Shown: positions 1 through 5,814 of the stretch, in pieces
Layout of the letters: every line of letters starts with the position of its first letter
Position numbering within the stretch: position 1 is the first letter of the stretch
Assembly (NCBI GenBank): GCA_030833265.1
Contig: JAURHO010000106.1
Span: forward strand, 1-5,814
Length of the DNA: 5,814 bases
Direction: 5' to 3'
Source: Crocinitomicaceae bacterium
GTDB taxonomy: Bacteria; Bacteroidota; Bacteroidia; Flavobacteriales_D; Crocinitomicaceae
Notes under the pieces: generated by a model
What the model was told of the DNA's origin: nothing
The model's database searches: none
What the model saw: only the letters and a program-made list of their open reading frames with translations
Translations under genes and position numbers: made by a program

Positions 1-104
1 CACCGATCGATGTCTTTGAATCAGTCAATAAAAGAGAACTTGAACTTGGTGCAGCGGCAATTGCAAGTTTTGTTTACTTACTCGATCAAAATATCAAACC
101 CTAA
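1..104 (+). CDS. C-terminal end of an unidentified protein (partial, start outside window)
   Basis: The first complete codon is at 3, and the frame stays open for 33 codons to a TAA at 102-104. The readable tail contains IDVFESVNKRELELG followed by a hydrophobic helix-like stretch (AAAIASFVYLLDQ). The frame is judged coding because its stop shares one base with the asnB start (TAATG), a typical junction inside a bacterial operon. The shape of the tail, a D-x-x-E element followed by a helix, resembles the C-terminus of some zinc aminopeptidases of the M28 type. Too little is visible to assign that, and no catalytic residue lies in the window. The product should be treated as unknown; a second open frame across the same bases (frame 1) has no such junction and is considered a shadow. 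Confidence 0.6.
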   Translation, partial: PIDVFESVNKRELELGAAAIASFVYLLDQNIKP

Positions 105-106
105 TG
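102..106 (+). promoter_or_regulatory. TAATG stop/start overlap (likely translational coupling)
   Basis: The upstream TAA (102-104) and the asnB ATG (104-106) share one A. No purine-rich ribosome-binding site is visible in the preceding 20 bases, so re-initiation by ribosomes finishing the upstream gene is the simplest way to start asnB. The overlap is seen directly; the coupling is inferred. Confidence 0.55.
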
Positions 107-1963
107 TGCGGAATCGCTGGCTTAGTTGAAAAGAAAGCAGCAAATCTCGAGCGCGCTGTCCTAGAAGATATGAGCCTCAAAATTGCGCATCGGGGGCCCG
201 ATGGCGCTGGGCTTCAAATTTTTGAGCCAGAAAAGCTAGGTTTGGCACACAGACGCTTGGCCATCATTGACCTCAGTGAGGCTGCTGCCCAACCCATGAA
301 CTTTTCAGAGCGCTATTGCATGGTATTCAACGGAGAAATCTATAATTACCTAGAAATTAAGGCTGATTTAGAAAAACAAGGTTGTCAATTTTCAACGCAG
401 TCAGACGCCGAAGTTTTGTTACAAGCCTATGCCTATTATGGCGAGCAGTGCCTCAGCTATTTAGATGGCATGTGGGCTTTCTGTATTTTTGATCGGGAAG
501 CACAAACCTTATTTTGCGCCCGAGACCCCTTTGGTGTAAAGCCTTTTTATTTCCTGAATAACGATGCACATTTTGGCTTCGCTTCTGAAATCAAAGCCCT
601 GCTCAGCATTCCGAGTTACAAGGCAAAAGCCAACCCAAAAGCCATCTTGGACTTCTTAGCCCAGGCCCAAATAGAACTTGAAGCCGAAGGTTTTTTCAAA
701 GATATTTTTGAATTATTACCCGGCACATCCCTGCTCTATTCTTTAAACGACCACAGCTTCAAACAACAGGCGTACAAAACACACCAAGAACCGCCGTATA
801 CCAGCATCAGAGCAGCACTTGAGCAAACGCTTGAACGCCGCTTGCGCGCAGATGTACCAGTAGGCTTTTGCTTATCTGGCGGCCTAGACTCCAGTACACT
901 TCTTGGGCTAGCGAACCAAATGCAAAAAACGAAAAACGTCGAAAGTCTGTCTAAGGGCATTTATGCTTTTACAGCAGTGCATGACTCTCCACTCGATGAA
1001 CGCAGCTGGGCACAACAAATGATTGACCAAACACAAGTTAATTGGGTGCAAAAAGAAGTCACTGCCCCTGACCTGCTCAGCAAGCTTCAAGATTTGATCT
1101 ATCATCAGGACATCCCTTTGCTTTCTTGCAGTACCTACGCCCAAAGTGCTGTTATGCAAGCTGCAGCCGATCAAAAAATCAAGATACTTATTGACGGACA
1201 AGGCGGCGATGAATTATTTGCCGGATATCAAGTTTTTTACCCCACCTTTTTCAAAGAACTGTTGTTGAGTGGGCGCATCAAGCGTTTTATTAAAGAATGG
1301 ACAAAGCTTTCCAATTCTCCGACAACTTCCAAATACATCCTCAAAGAGTGGGCTCAAGATGTGCTCAGTATTTTACCCAACTCTTTCACCAATGGCTTAT
1401 TCAAAAGAAAGAAGGTAGCTTTTCAATACCTCAAAACGACACCATCACTCAAGAGAAAACGCTACAATAAACTTCAAGCCCATTTGAAAGCATACCGAGA
1501 AGGCCCTGCTTTAAAAGGTTTATTGCGTTGGGAAGACCGCTGTTCGATGCAGTACAGCATTGAGTCGAGAACTCCTTTTGCAGATGCACTTTTCCTTGTA
1601 AAGGAAGTTGAAGCACTTTCTGCAACAAAGCTAATTCATGAGGGCTGGTCCAAACATGCACTCCGTCAAAGCATGCAAGCTATTTTACCTGAAAGCATAA
1701 CCTGGAGAAAAGATAAAAAAGGATTTTCCGTGCCCCAAGGTGCTTGGCTGAAGGAAACCAAAACCTATTGGATTGAACTACTCAAGACAAAATACGTTTT
1801 GGATCCTTTTGATTTTGTTGACTGGACAAAGCTTCAAAAAGAAGCTCCGATGATACTCGATCAAGGCACAGAAAACGAAGCACAAGCCTTTGTTTTTCGT
1901 TGTTGTGCTTACCTACTTTGGTTAGAGCGCTTTAATTTGGGAAAACTTCCCGTTTCAAAGTAA
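104..1963 (+). CDS. asnB: Asparagine synthase (glutamine-hydrolysing), AsnB type
   Basis: This 619-residue cytoplasmic enzyme should transfer ammonia from glutamine to an ATP-activated carboxylate, classically aspartate to asparagine. Residues 1-210 form a class II glutamine amidotransferase domain: the protein begins MCGIAG, so Cys2 becomes the N-terminal nucleophile, which fixes the start at 104. HRRLAIIDLS (49-58), FNGEIYNY (75-82) and SDAE (100-103) match glutamine-site motifs. The synthetase domain follows with the PP-loop SGGLDSS (258-264), IDGQGGDELFAGY (363-375), the catalytic-Glu motif SIESRTPF (485-492, Glu487) and WRKDKKGF (534-541). All key residues look intact. A basic segment of about 100 residues (376-475) makes it longer than the E. 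coli enzyme, as is common for paralogues in polysaccharide loci, where the acceptor may be a sugar acid instead of aspartate; the sequence alone does not decide. No Shine-Dalgarno site precedes the start; translation is probably coupled to the upstream gene. Confidence 0.93.
   Translation: MCGIAGLVEKKAANLERAVLEDMSLKIAHRGPDGAGLQIFEPEKLGLAHRRLAIIDLSEAAAQPMNFSERYCMVFNGEIYNYLEIKADLEKQGCQFSTQSDAEVLLQAYAYYGEQCLSYLDGMWAFCIFDREAQTLFCARDPFGVKPFYFLNNDAHFGFASEIKALLSIPSYKAKANPKAILDFLAQAQIELEAEGFFKDIFELLPGTSLLYSLNDHSFKQQAYKTHQEPPYTSIRAALEQTLERRLRADVPVGFCLSGGLDSSTLLGLANQMQKTKNVESLSKGIYAFTAVHDSPLDERSWAQQMIDQTQVNWVQKEVTAPDLLSKLQDLIYHQDIPLLSCSTYAQSAVMQAAADQKIKILIDGQGGDELFAGYQVFYPTFFKELLLSGRIKRFIKEWTKLSNSPTTSKYILKEWAQDVLSILPNSFTNGLFKRKKVAFQYLKTTPSLKRKRYNKLQAHLKAYREGPALKGLLRWEDRCSMQYSIESRTPFADALFLVKEVEALSATKLIHEGWSKHALRQSMQAILPESITWRKDKKGFSVPQGAWLKETKTYWIELLKTKYVLDPFDFVDWTKLQKEAPMILDQGTENEAQAFVFRCCAYLLWLERFNLGKLPVSK
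1932..1963. other. Tail-to-tail coding overlap of asnB and methyltransferase gene (32 bp)
   Basis: The asnB stop (TAA, 1961-1963) lies beyond the methyltransferase stop (TAA on the minus strand, 1932-1934), so both strands code across these 32 bases. Here asnB encodes its last residues (ending FNLGKLPVSK) and the methyltransferase its end (ending KREVFPN). There is no intergenic space for a conventional terminator between the two convergent units. A short stem GGGAA/TTCCC (1939-1943 with 1947-1951) lies inside the overlap, but it is only 5 bp and lacks a run of T. Confidence 0.8.
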
Positions 1964-2741
1964 CTGAAAAAACTTTGTTAGGCTTTTCGTGTAAGCTGAG
2001 CTTCGTACTGGGGTGCCCTGCTGGCAAATAAACGGCACACAAGGCGTGCTTCACTAAATACACATTTGGGTGCATTGCTTGGGGCAAACCCTCGAAAATA
2101 CCTTGTAAAACATCATAACGCGGATATTCCGTATCTGATTTCGCATCGTGCCAAACAAGGATGCTGTTTTCATTCTTTCTCAGGCGCAACATCCTTTGTG
2201 TATCTCGCCTAACTGCTTCCAAGGAATGGTCTCCGTCAATAAAAATGAGGTCCATCTGTTTTTCATATGGGCTCAAATCAAAATGTGCTGAATCGCCAAA
2301 TAAATGATTGACATTTTGAAGGTCTTTAGAAAAAGTGCGGTGTGCTTGAATATAAGCATCCTCGCAACCCAAAGCCTTTAATTGAGTATCTGATAAATTA
2401 AGTGTGTTAACCTGCTTTACAAATGGAGCTACATTGGCAGCGCTTTCCCCGCGCCAGGTACCAATTTCAAAGTAATTTTCAACCTGATATTTCGAGCACA
2501 GCACTTGTAATAAGGCAAAATCTGTTGGCAAAGATGAACCCGATAAAAAAGACATCGTTTTTAACTGAATTTGCTGCGCTTCAGGCCAGGCAAAGACATC
2601 AATTTCCTGCAATTCTAAATTTGGAAAACGCTTTTTAAAGCGTGAAGCCAGCAAACCTTCTTCCTTCAGGATCAAATTGATTAAGTAAGGCTTCTGAACA
2701 AGTAAGGATATACCCTTAAGAAATTTGAAAATTTTAGACAT
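1932..2741 (-). CDS. Class I SAM-dependent methyltransferase (Methyltransf_24-like)
   Basis: The protein is 269 residues from the ATG at 2739-2741, or 271 from an in-frame ATG at 2745-2747. Numbered from the longer form, it has the SAM-binding motif I FEIGTWRGES (93-102), an acidic strand motif DLIFIDGDHS (166-175) and a VWHDA element (198-202), the typical pattern of Rossmann-fold methyltransferases of the Methyltransf_24 type. The first 30 residues are basic and hydrophobic (KIFKFLKGISLLVQKPYLINLIL) and could lie along the membrane. It follows the flippase gene with an 8 or 14 nt overlap, and its last 32 bases overlap asnB on the other strand. The context suggests methylation of a surface glycan or its precursor, but the substrate cannot be read from the sequence. 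The shorter start is preferred because ATGTCTAA-type 8 nt overlaps are common; the longer one has an A-rich leader and is also reasonable. Confidence 0.85.
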   Translation of the reverse strand: MSKIFKFLKGISLLVQKPYLINLILKEEGLLASRFKKRFPNLELQEIDVFAWPEAQQIQLKTMSFLSGSSLPTDFALLQVLCSKYQVENYFEIGTWRGESAANVAPFVKQVNTLNLSDTQLKALGCEDAYIQAHRTFSKDLQNVNHLFGDSAHFDLSPYEKQMDLIFIDGDHSLEAVRRDTQRMLRLRKNENSILVWHDAKSDTEYPRYDVLQGIFEGLPQAMHPNVYLVKHALCAVYLPAGHPSTKLSLHEKPNKVFSVTLKREVFPN

Positions 2742-3999
2742 TAGCATTTTTAGTTACAACCCGAAACAAACGTTCAAATAGCGCTTTTATTTCTGTAAAA
2801 TTTGGGAAAATGGATAGTTTGCCACCCGCTTTGAAAAAAAAGTAGGCCACCACCAAACTTGTTGAAATATAGGAAATACTCATCGCCAAACCTGCTCCTG
2901 CTTCTGCATAGTTTGGAATTAAAAACATAGCACTCAAATAACAAAAAACCAGACCAACGCCAGAAGCCAGTGCATTGACGCTGTATTTACCAATACCGGA
3001 AAAATAATGCCCGACAATTAGTGCATAGGTGAACACCCATACGCCGGGGGCCAGTGTGAACATCAGTACGCGAATCCCGCCAAAAGATTTGCCAAATACA
3101 AAACTGTAGAATTCAGCAGGTAACAATAAGAATACAATTAATACGAGCAAAGAAACCAACATGCCAAAACGCGCAAGCTTTTCAGTAATTTGCTGGTTAT
3201 ATTGGATATCAGTAGAATTAGAAATGACGGCATATTGCCAAAGTGAAATACTAGATGCCACCAACCAAATCGATTCGGTAATTGAACTGGCATTAGACAT
3301 CAGGCCAACTCCGGCATGTGCACCTTGGGCAGCTAACAAATAATAAGTGATTCTTAAGCTGAGTAGTTGTAGTACATGCGCCAATTGGTTCATCAGACCA
3401 AATTGAAAAAGTTGCCGCCAGACTTGAAGCCATGAAACACTTGCTTCATTTTGATACCAATTGGCTACCAGAAAGATCAAACTCAATAAAAAGGAACCGA
3501 AATAAGCATAAAATAACGCGCCTTCGTAAAAAATGGTTTGCCACATTTGATATTGCAACAAAACAACCAATAGCGTCAGGATTGGTACAGCAATCTGAAT
3601 CAGGTTATAGGCTTTCAATTTTTCCTTGCCTAATAATAAGGAGGAATTGACAACAGTAAACGAACTAATAGCGCTGAGTATAACTATTGCGGAAGCAGGC
3701 GTCTTCGAGAAACTAAAAATAGCTTGCAAACAAAAGTAGGCCAAGACAGACACTGCCAAACACCAAAAATAAGCCGCAATAAGTAGTTTTTTCCAGCTCA
3801 GCCTTGAAGATAAATACACCAAGGCAGCGCCGCCAACCAGCCCATCAAGGATAATCACAATGGCTACAGTTGTCAGTAATAAACTTTGTTCGCCTTTGCC
3901 TTCTGGGCCTAAAATCTGCGAAAATAAAATAGCCAAAATAAGATTGAGTAGCGCTGAACCAACGCGCACCCCAAAATTTGCTGCTATTTTACGAAACAT
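2734..3999 (-). CDS. Polysaccharide (O-antigen type) flippase, Wzx/PST family
   Basis: This 421-residue protein is strongly hydrophobic, with about 12 predicted membrane segments, roughly at residues 11-30, 40-62, 73-95, 103-122, 133-150, 163-180, 200-222, 229-255, 280-302, 311-331, 340-361 and 366-390, and a short basic C-terminal tail. The N-terminal part, with a short charged MFRK start, a first helix ending in FSQILGPEGKGEQ and a second helix, is the usual opening of Polysacc_synt/MATE-like lipid-linked oligosaccharide flippases (family length about 400-500). Such proteins move undecaprenyl-linked glycan units from the cytoplasmic to the periplasmic face of the inner membrane. The start ATG (3997-3999) lies one base after the glycosyltransferase stop (TAAGATG), and the 3' end overlaps the methyltransferase start, so it sits mid-operon. 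Family assignment rests on topology, N-terminal pattern and context, since these proteins share few fixed motifs. No wzx symbol is given because substrate and pathway type are unknown. Confidence 0.85.
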   Translation of the reverse strand: MFRKIAANFGVRVGSALLNLILAILFSQILGPEGKGEQSLLLTTVAIVIILDGLVGGAALVYLSSRLSWKKLLIAAYFWCLAVSVLAYFCLQAIFSFSKTPASAIVILSAISSFTVVNSSLLLGKEKLKAYNLIQIAVPILTLLVVLLQYQMWQTIFYEGALFYAYFGSFLLSLIFLVANWYQNEASVSWLQVWRQLFQFGLMNQLAHVLQLLSLRITYYLLAAQGAHAGVGLMSNASSITESIWLVASSISLWQYAVISNSTDIQYNQQITEKLARFGMLVSLLVLIVFLLLPAEFYSFVFGKSFGGIRVLMFTLAPGVWVFTYALIVGHYFSGIGKYSVNALASGVGLVFCYLSAMFLIPNYAEAGAGLAMSISYISTSLVVAYFFFKAGGKLSIFPNFTEIKALFERLFRVVTKNANV

Positions 4000-4000
4000 C

Positions 4001-5140
4001 TTAGGAAAGCACTTGTTGGTAAGCCGCTGCTAACTGTGCAGCAATAGCAGTTTGACTATATTTCAAAACCGCTTCTTGATGCATTTGGTCTGCATCATAG
4101 GATTTCTGTTGTATGGCTTGCATGGCTGACACAAGTGCAGCTTTGTCTTCGGAAGGCACCAATATACCATTTCCTGAATTGATGATTTCAGCTACGCCTC
4201 CCACATTTGTTGCGATCATGGGCGTACCTGTGGCCAGCGACTCAAGAAGCACGCAAGGTAGATTTTCGTAACGACTGCTCAACACAAAAGCATCGGCAAA
4301 CTGCAGAATAGCAGCTACACCCTCCGGGTCTTGTGGGCCATGAAAATGAATTGATGAAGCAAAATCTAACCCATCAAGTGCTTTTCTATAGGGCTCAAAA
4401 TCACCATCTGAAACCACATGTAGCTCAATATTGCTTTGCTGCTTTTTGAGTTCGTAAAAAGCATTGACCAACAAATGAAAGTTTTTTTGAATCGGGTCTA
4501 GAGACGACACATGCACAAAACGAAAGTTGGCATGCGCCTTTTGAGCTTGCGGAACAAAAAGGTCCGTATTGACCACGTTGGCCACCACCTTCATTGGGCT
4601 TTTGATGCCAAAGCGTTGCATGGCGGCAGCTAAATCTAAAGAAACAGGCAAGATCAATTGACTGCGGTTACCGATGAGTTTAAGCATGATCTTTTGCCAA
4701 AGACTCGGCTGCGGTTCGGTATATTCGTGATAACAAGTCCAGTGTTCGGTAAAAAGCAAAGGCTTTCTGAAACGCAATTTGAGCATAAGGCCAATGAGGC
4801 CAATCGGATACAACACTGCACCGTGAATGAGATCTGGCTTGCCAATGGGTGTCAAAAGCGCGTGTTTCCAGTAAGCCATGAGCACCTGGAAATAAGCAAT
4901 GAGTTTACCTACTAAAAAGACTTTACTACGGGGGATGTAAATCACCTTTTCGTAGTATGGCGCTGATTTTTCTTGAATGGTAATGGTTTGATGCTGATCG
5001 GAAAGCACCACATGAATCAGTGCAACATCGGCAATTTGGCTAGCGGCCTTGAGGTGCTGCTCGACAAAATTTCCTTCAGTAGGTTTGAGTTGGTTTGGGT
5101 ACCAACTCGATAAACAAAGTACTTTAGGGCGCTGCTGCAT
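4001..5140 (-). CDS. Glycosyltransferase family 4 (GT-B fold)
   Basis: This 379-residue protein has the two-domain GT-B layout. The N-terminal acceptor-side domain opens with KVLCLSSWYPNQLKPTEGNF (6-25) and includes FTEHWT (130-135). The C-terminal nucleotide-sugar domain starts near FRFVHVSSLDPIQKN (206-220), continues through HFHGPQDPEGVAAIL (265-279) and ends with the hallmark GT4 E-x7-E motif in SSRYENLPCVLLES (288-301; Glu292 and Glu300), then GTPMIATNVGGVAEII (305-320). It should be a retaining enzyme adding a sugar from a nucleotide donor to a growing glycan at the cytoplasmic face of the inner membrane; donor and acceptor cannot be told from sequence. Length is normal for the family, and there is no signal peptide or membrane helix. 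It starts 9 nt after the cysteine desulfurase stop without a clear ribosome-binding site and ends 1 nt before the flippase start, so export of its product by that flippase is likely. Confidence 0.92.
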   Translation of the reverse strand: MQQRPKVLCLSSWYPNQLKPTEGNFVEQHLKAASQIADVALIHVVLSDQHQTITIQEKSAPYYEKVIYIPRSKVFLVGKLIAYFQVLMAYWKHALLTPIGKPDLIHGAVLYPIGLIGLMLKLRFRKPLLFTEHWTCYHEYTEPQPSLWQKIMLKLIGNRSQLILPVSLDLAAAMQRFGIKSPMKVVANVVNTDLFVPQAQKAHANFRFVHVSSLDPIQKNFHLLVNAFYELKKQQSNIELHVVSDGDFEPYRKALDGLDFASSIHFHGPQDPEGVAAILQFADAFVLSSRYENLPCVLLESLATGTPMIATNVGGVAEIINSGNGILVPSEDKAALVSAMQAIQQKSYDADQMHQEAVLKYSQTAIAAQLAAAYQQVLS

Positions 5141-5149
5141 AAGCTGAAG

Positions 5150-5814
5150 TTACAGATTTTTTTGATAAACCGACTCCAATTGTTCGAGCGCGTAGTCAAT
5201 CTCTTGACGCGTTGTATACCTTGAAAATGAAAAGCGTGCATTTGGCCTACTCATGTCTGCGCCAATGGCCTCCAAAACGTGCGATCCTTTGGTAGCGCCT
5301 GAGGTGCAAGCTGAGCCGCCACTTACGGCAACTCCTTTCAAATCAAGTGTGAATAACAAAAGCCCTGCTTTAGAGGTTGCCGGCAAACAAACATTTAGCA
5401 CCGTATAAAGCGCATTGTCGTAGCTGGTTTCTCCATGAAAAGCAACGTCTGGAAATAAAGCTTTAAGCCGCTCCATCATATGTGACTTCAGGCCAAATAC
5501 GTGTTTTTGATGCGCTTCAAGATCGGTGTAGGCTAATTCCATGGCTTTGGCCAAGCCGACAATTCCTGCAATATTTTCAGTGCCTCCACGCAAACCTCTT
5601 TCTTGAGACCCACCATGAATGAGTGGAACCACTTTTGTTTGCTTGTTTACATACAAAAATCCGATGCCTTTTGGGCCATGAAATTTGTGGCCTGCTCCTG
5701 TAATAAAATGTACAGGTGTGTTTTTTAAATCAAAAGGAAAGTGGCCAACTGTTTGTACCGTGTCGCTATGGAAAATAGCATTGTAGGTATTGCAAAGGTT
5801 ACCAATTTGATGCA
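5150..5814 (-). CDS. Cysteine desulfurase, class I NifS/IscS-like (partial, N-terminus outside window)
   Basis: The visible 220 residues are the C-terminal part of a PLP-dependent enzyme that removes sulfur from cysteine, giving alanine and an enzyme persulfide for Fe-S cluster and thio-cofactor synthesis in the cytoplasm. Numbering from the first complete codon (5810-5812), HSDTVQ (15-20) holds the PLP-contacting Asp17 and Gln20, and GAGHKFHGPKG (39-49) holds the Schiff-base Lys43. The spacing of 26 from Asp to Lys equals that of E. coli IscS. RGGTENIAG follows at 75-83, and the catalytic loop SGGSACTSG (164-172) carries Cys169, codon 5306-5308; SACTSG marks class I rather than SufS-like class II. 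By comparison with IscS about 160 N-terminal residues are missing. An internal TTG at 5654-5656 could be taken as a start, but conserved active-site motifs lie upstream of it in the same frame. Its stop is 9 nt before the glycosyltransferase. Whether it is iscS, nifS or another paralogue cannot be decided here. Confidence 0.93.
   Translation of the reverse strand, partial: HQIGNLCNTYNAIFHSDTVQTVGHFPFDLKNTPVHFITGAGHKFHGPKGIGFLYVNKQTKVVPLIHGGSQERGLRGGTENIAGIVGLAKAMELAYTDLEAHQKHVFGLKSHMMERLKALFPDVAFHGETSYDNALYTVLNVCLPATSKAGLLLFTLDLKGVAVSGGSACTSGATKGSHVLEAIGADMSRPNARFSFSRYTTRQEIDYALEQLESVYQKNL

Noticed and set aside
736..960. Minus-strand open frame of 74 codons inside asnB
   Set aside because: Antisense to the region with the SGGLDSS loop; its composition (rich in Ser, Arg and Cys) is typical of a chance frame.
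908..1201. Minus-strand open frame of 97 codons inside asnB
   Set aside because: It is fully antisense to conserved synthetase motifs including the PPi-loop region, shows no family motif, and has no operon context; it is a shadow frame.
1939..1977. Possible intrinsic terminator formed by GGGAA/TTCCC or CAAAGT/ACTTTG
   Set aside because: Stems are only 5 and 6 bp, the second is AT-rich with a 10-base loop, and no T-run follows on either strand; not enough to annotate a terminator.
2423..2638. Plus-strand open frame of 71 codons inside the methyltransferase gene
   Set aside because: It lies opposite the SAM-binding motif I coding region and shows no independent coding evidence.
4658..4915. 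Plus-strand open frame of 85 codons inside the glycosyltransferase gene
   Set aside because: Antisense to the well-conserved GT4 reading frame, with no recognisable motif and no partner gene on that strand.
5017..5241. Minus-strand open frame of 74 codons spanning the desulfurase/glycosyltransferase junction
   Set aside because: It overlaps the ends of two clear genes in another frame and has no motif; a chance frame.
5150..5656. Treating the desulfurase as a complete 168-residue protein starting at TTG 5654-5656
   Set aside because: The same frame continues without a stop to the window edge and encodes the PLP lysine motif GAGHKFHGPKG and HSDTVQ upstream of that TTG.
1..5814. Mobile elements, CRISPR arrays, tRNA or rRNA genes, riboswitches
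   Set aside because: Nearly every base lies in a recognised coding frame, and no repeat array, transposase motif or structured RNA gene was seen on reading either strand.

Overview
The window looks like a stretch of a Bacteroidota-type genome. Base composition is moderate to low GC. None of the start codons is preceded by a convincing Shine-Dalgarno sequence, and protein motifs such as HSDTVQ, GAGHKFHGPKG and FTEHWT read like Bacteroidota family members. The taxonomic call is an inference from these traits; no marker gene is present.

Layout. Plus strand: the last 33 codons of an unidentified upstream gene (1-104) run straight into a full-length AsnB-type glutamine-dependent asparagine synthetase (104-1963) through a TAATG stop/start overlap. 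Minus strand, read from the right edge: the C-terminal 220 residues of a class I (NifS/IscS-like) cysteine desulfurase (5150-5814, start outside the window), a GT-B family 4 glycosyltransferase (4001-5140), a multi-spanning Wzx/PST-type polysaccharide flippase (2734-3999), and a class I SAM-dependent methyltransferase (1932-2741 or 2747). Their junctions are 9 nt, 1 nt and an 8 or 14 nt overlap, so they look like one transcription unit. The two units converge, and their coding regions overlap tail to tail by 32 bp (1932-1963).

How the genes fit together. The glycosyltransferase, flippase, methyltransferase and AsnB-like amidotransferase are a usual set for a surface polysaccharide (O-antigen, capsule or exopolysaccharide) locus: sugar addition on the cytoplasmic face, possible decoration by methylation or amidation, then export of the lipid-linked unit across the inner membrane. 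The cysteine desulfurase is a housekeeping sulfur-mobilising enzyme and probably only shares the transcript.

The window is almost fully coding; no gene-free stretch exceeds 10 nt. I see no RNA gene, mobile element, CRISPR array, long repeat or convincing promoter or terminator. I found no sign of a new biological system; the points worth a second look are the gene junctions and the uncertain role of the AsnB paralogue.
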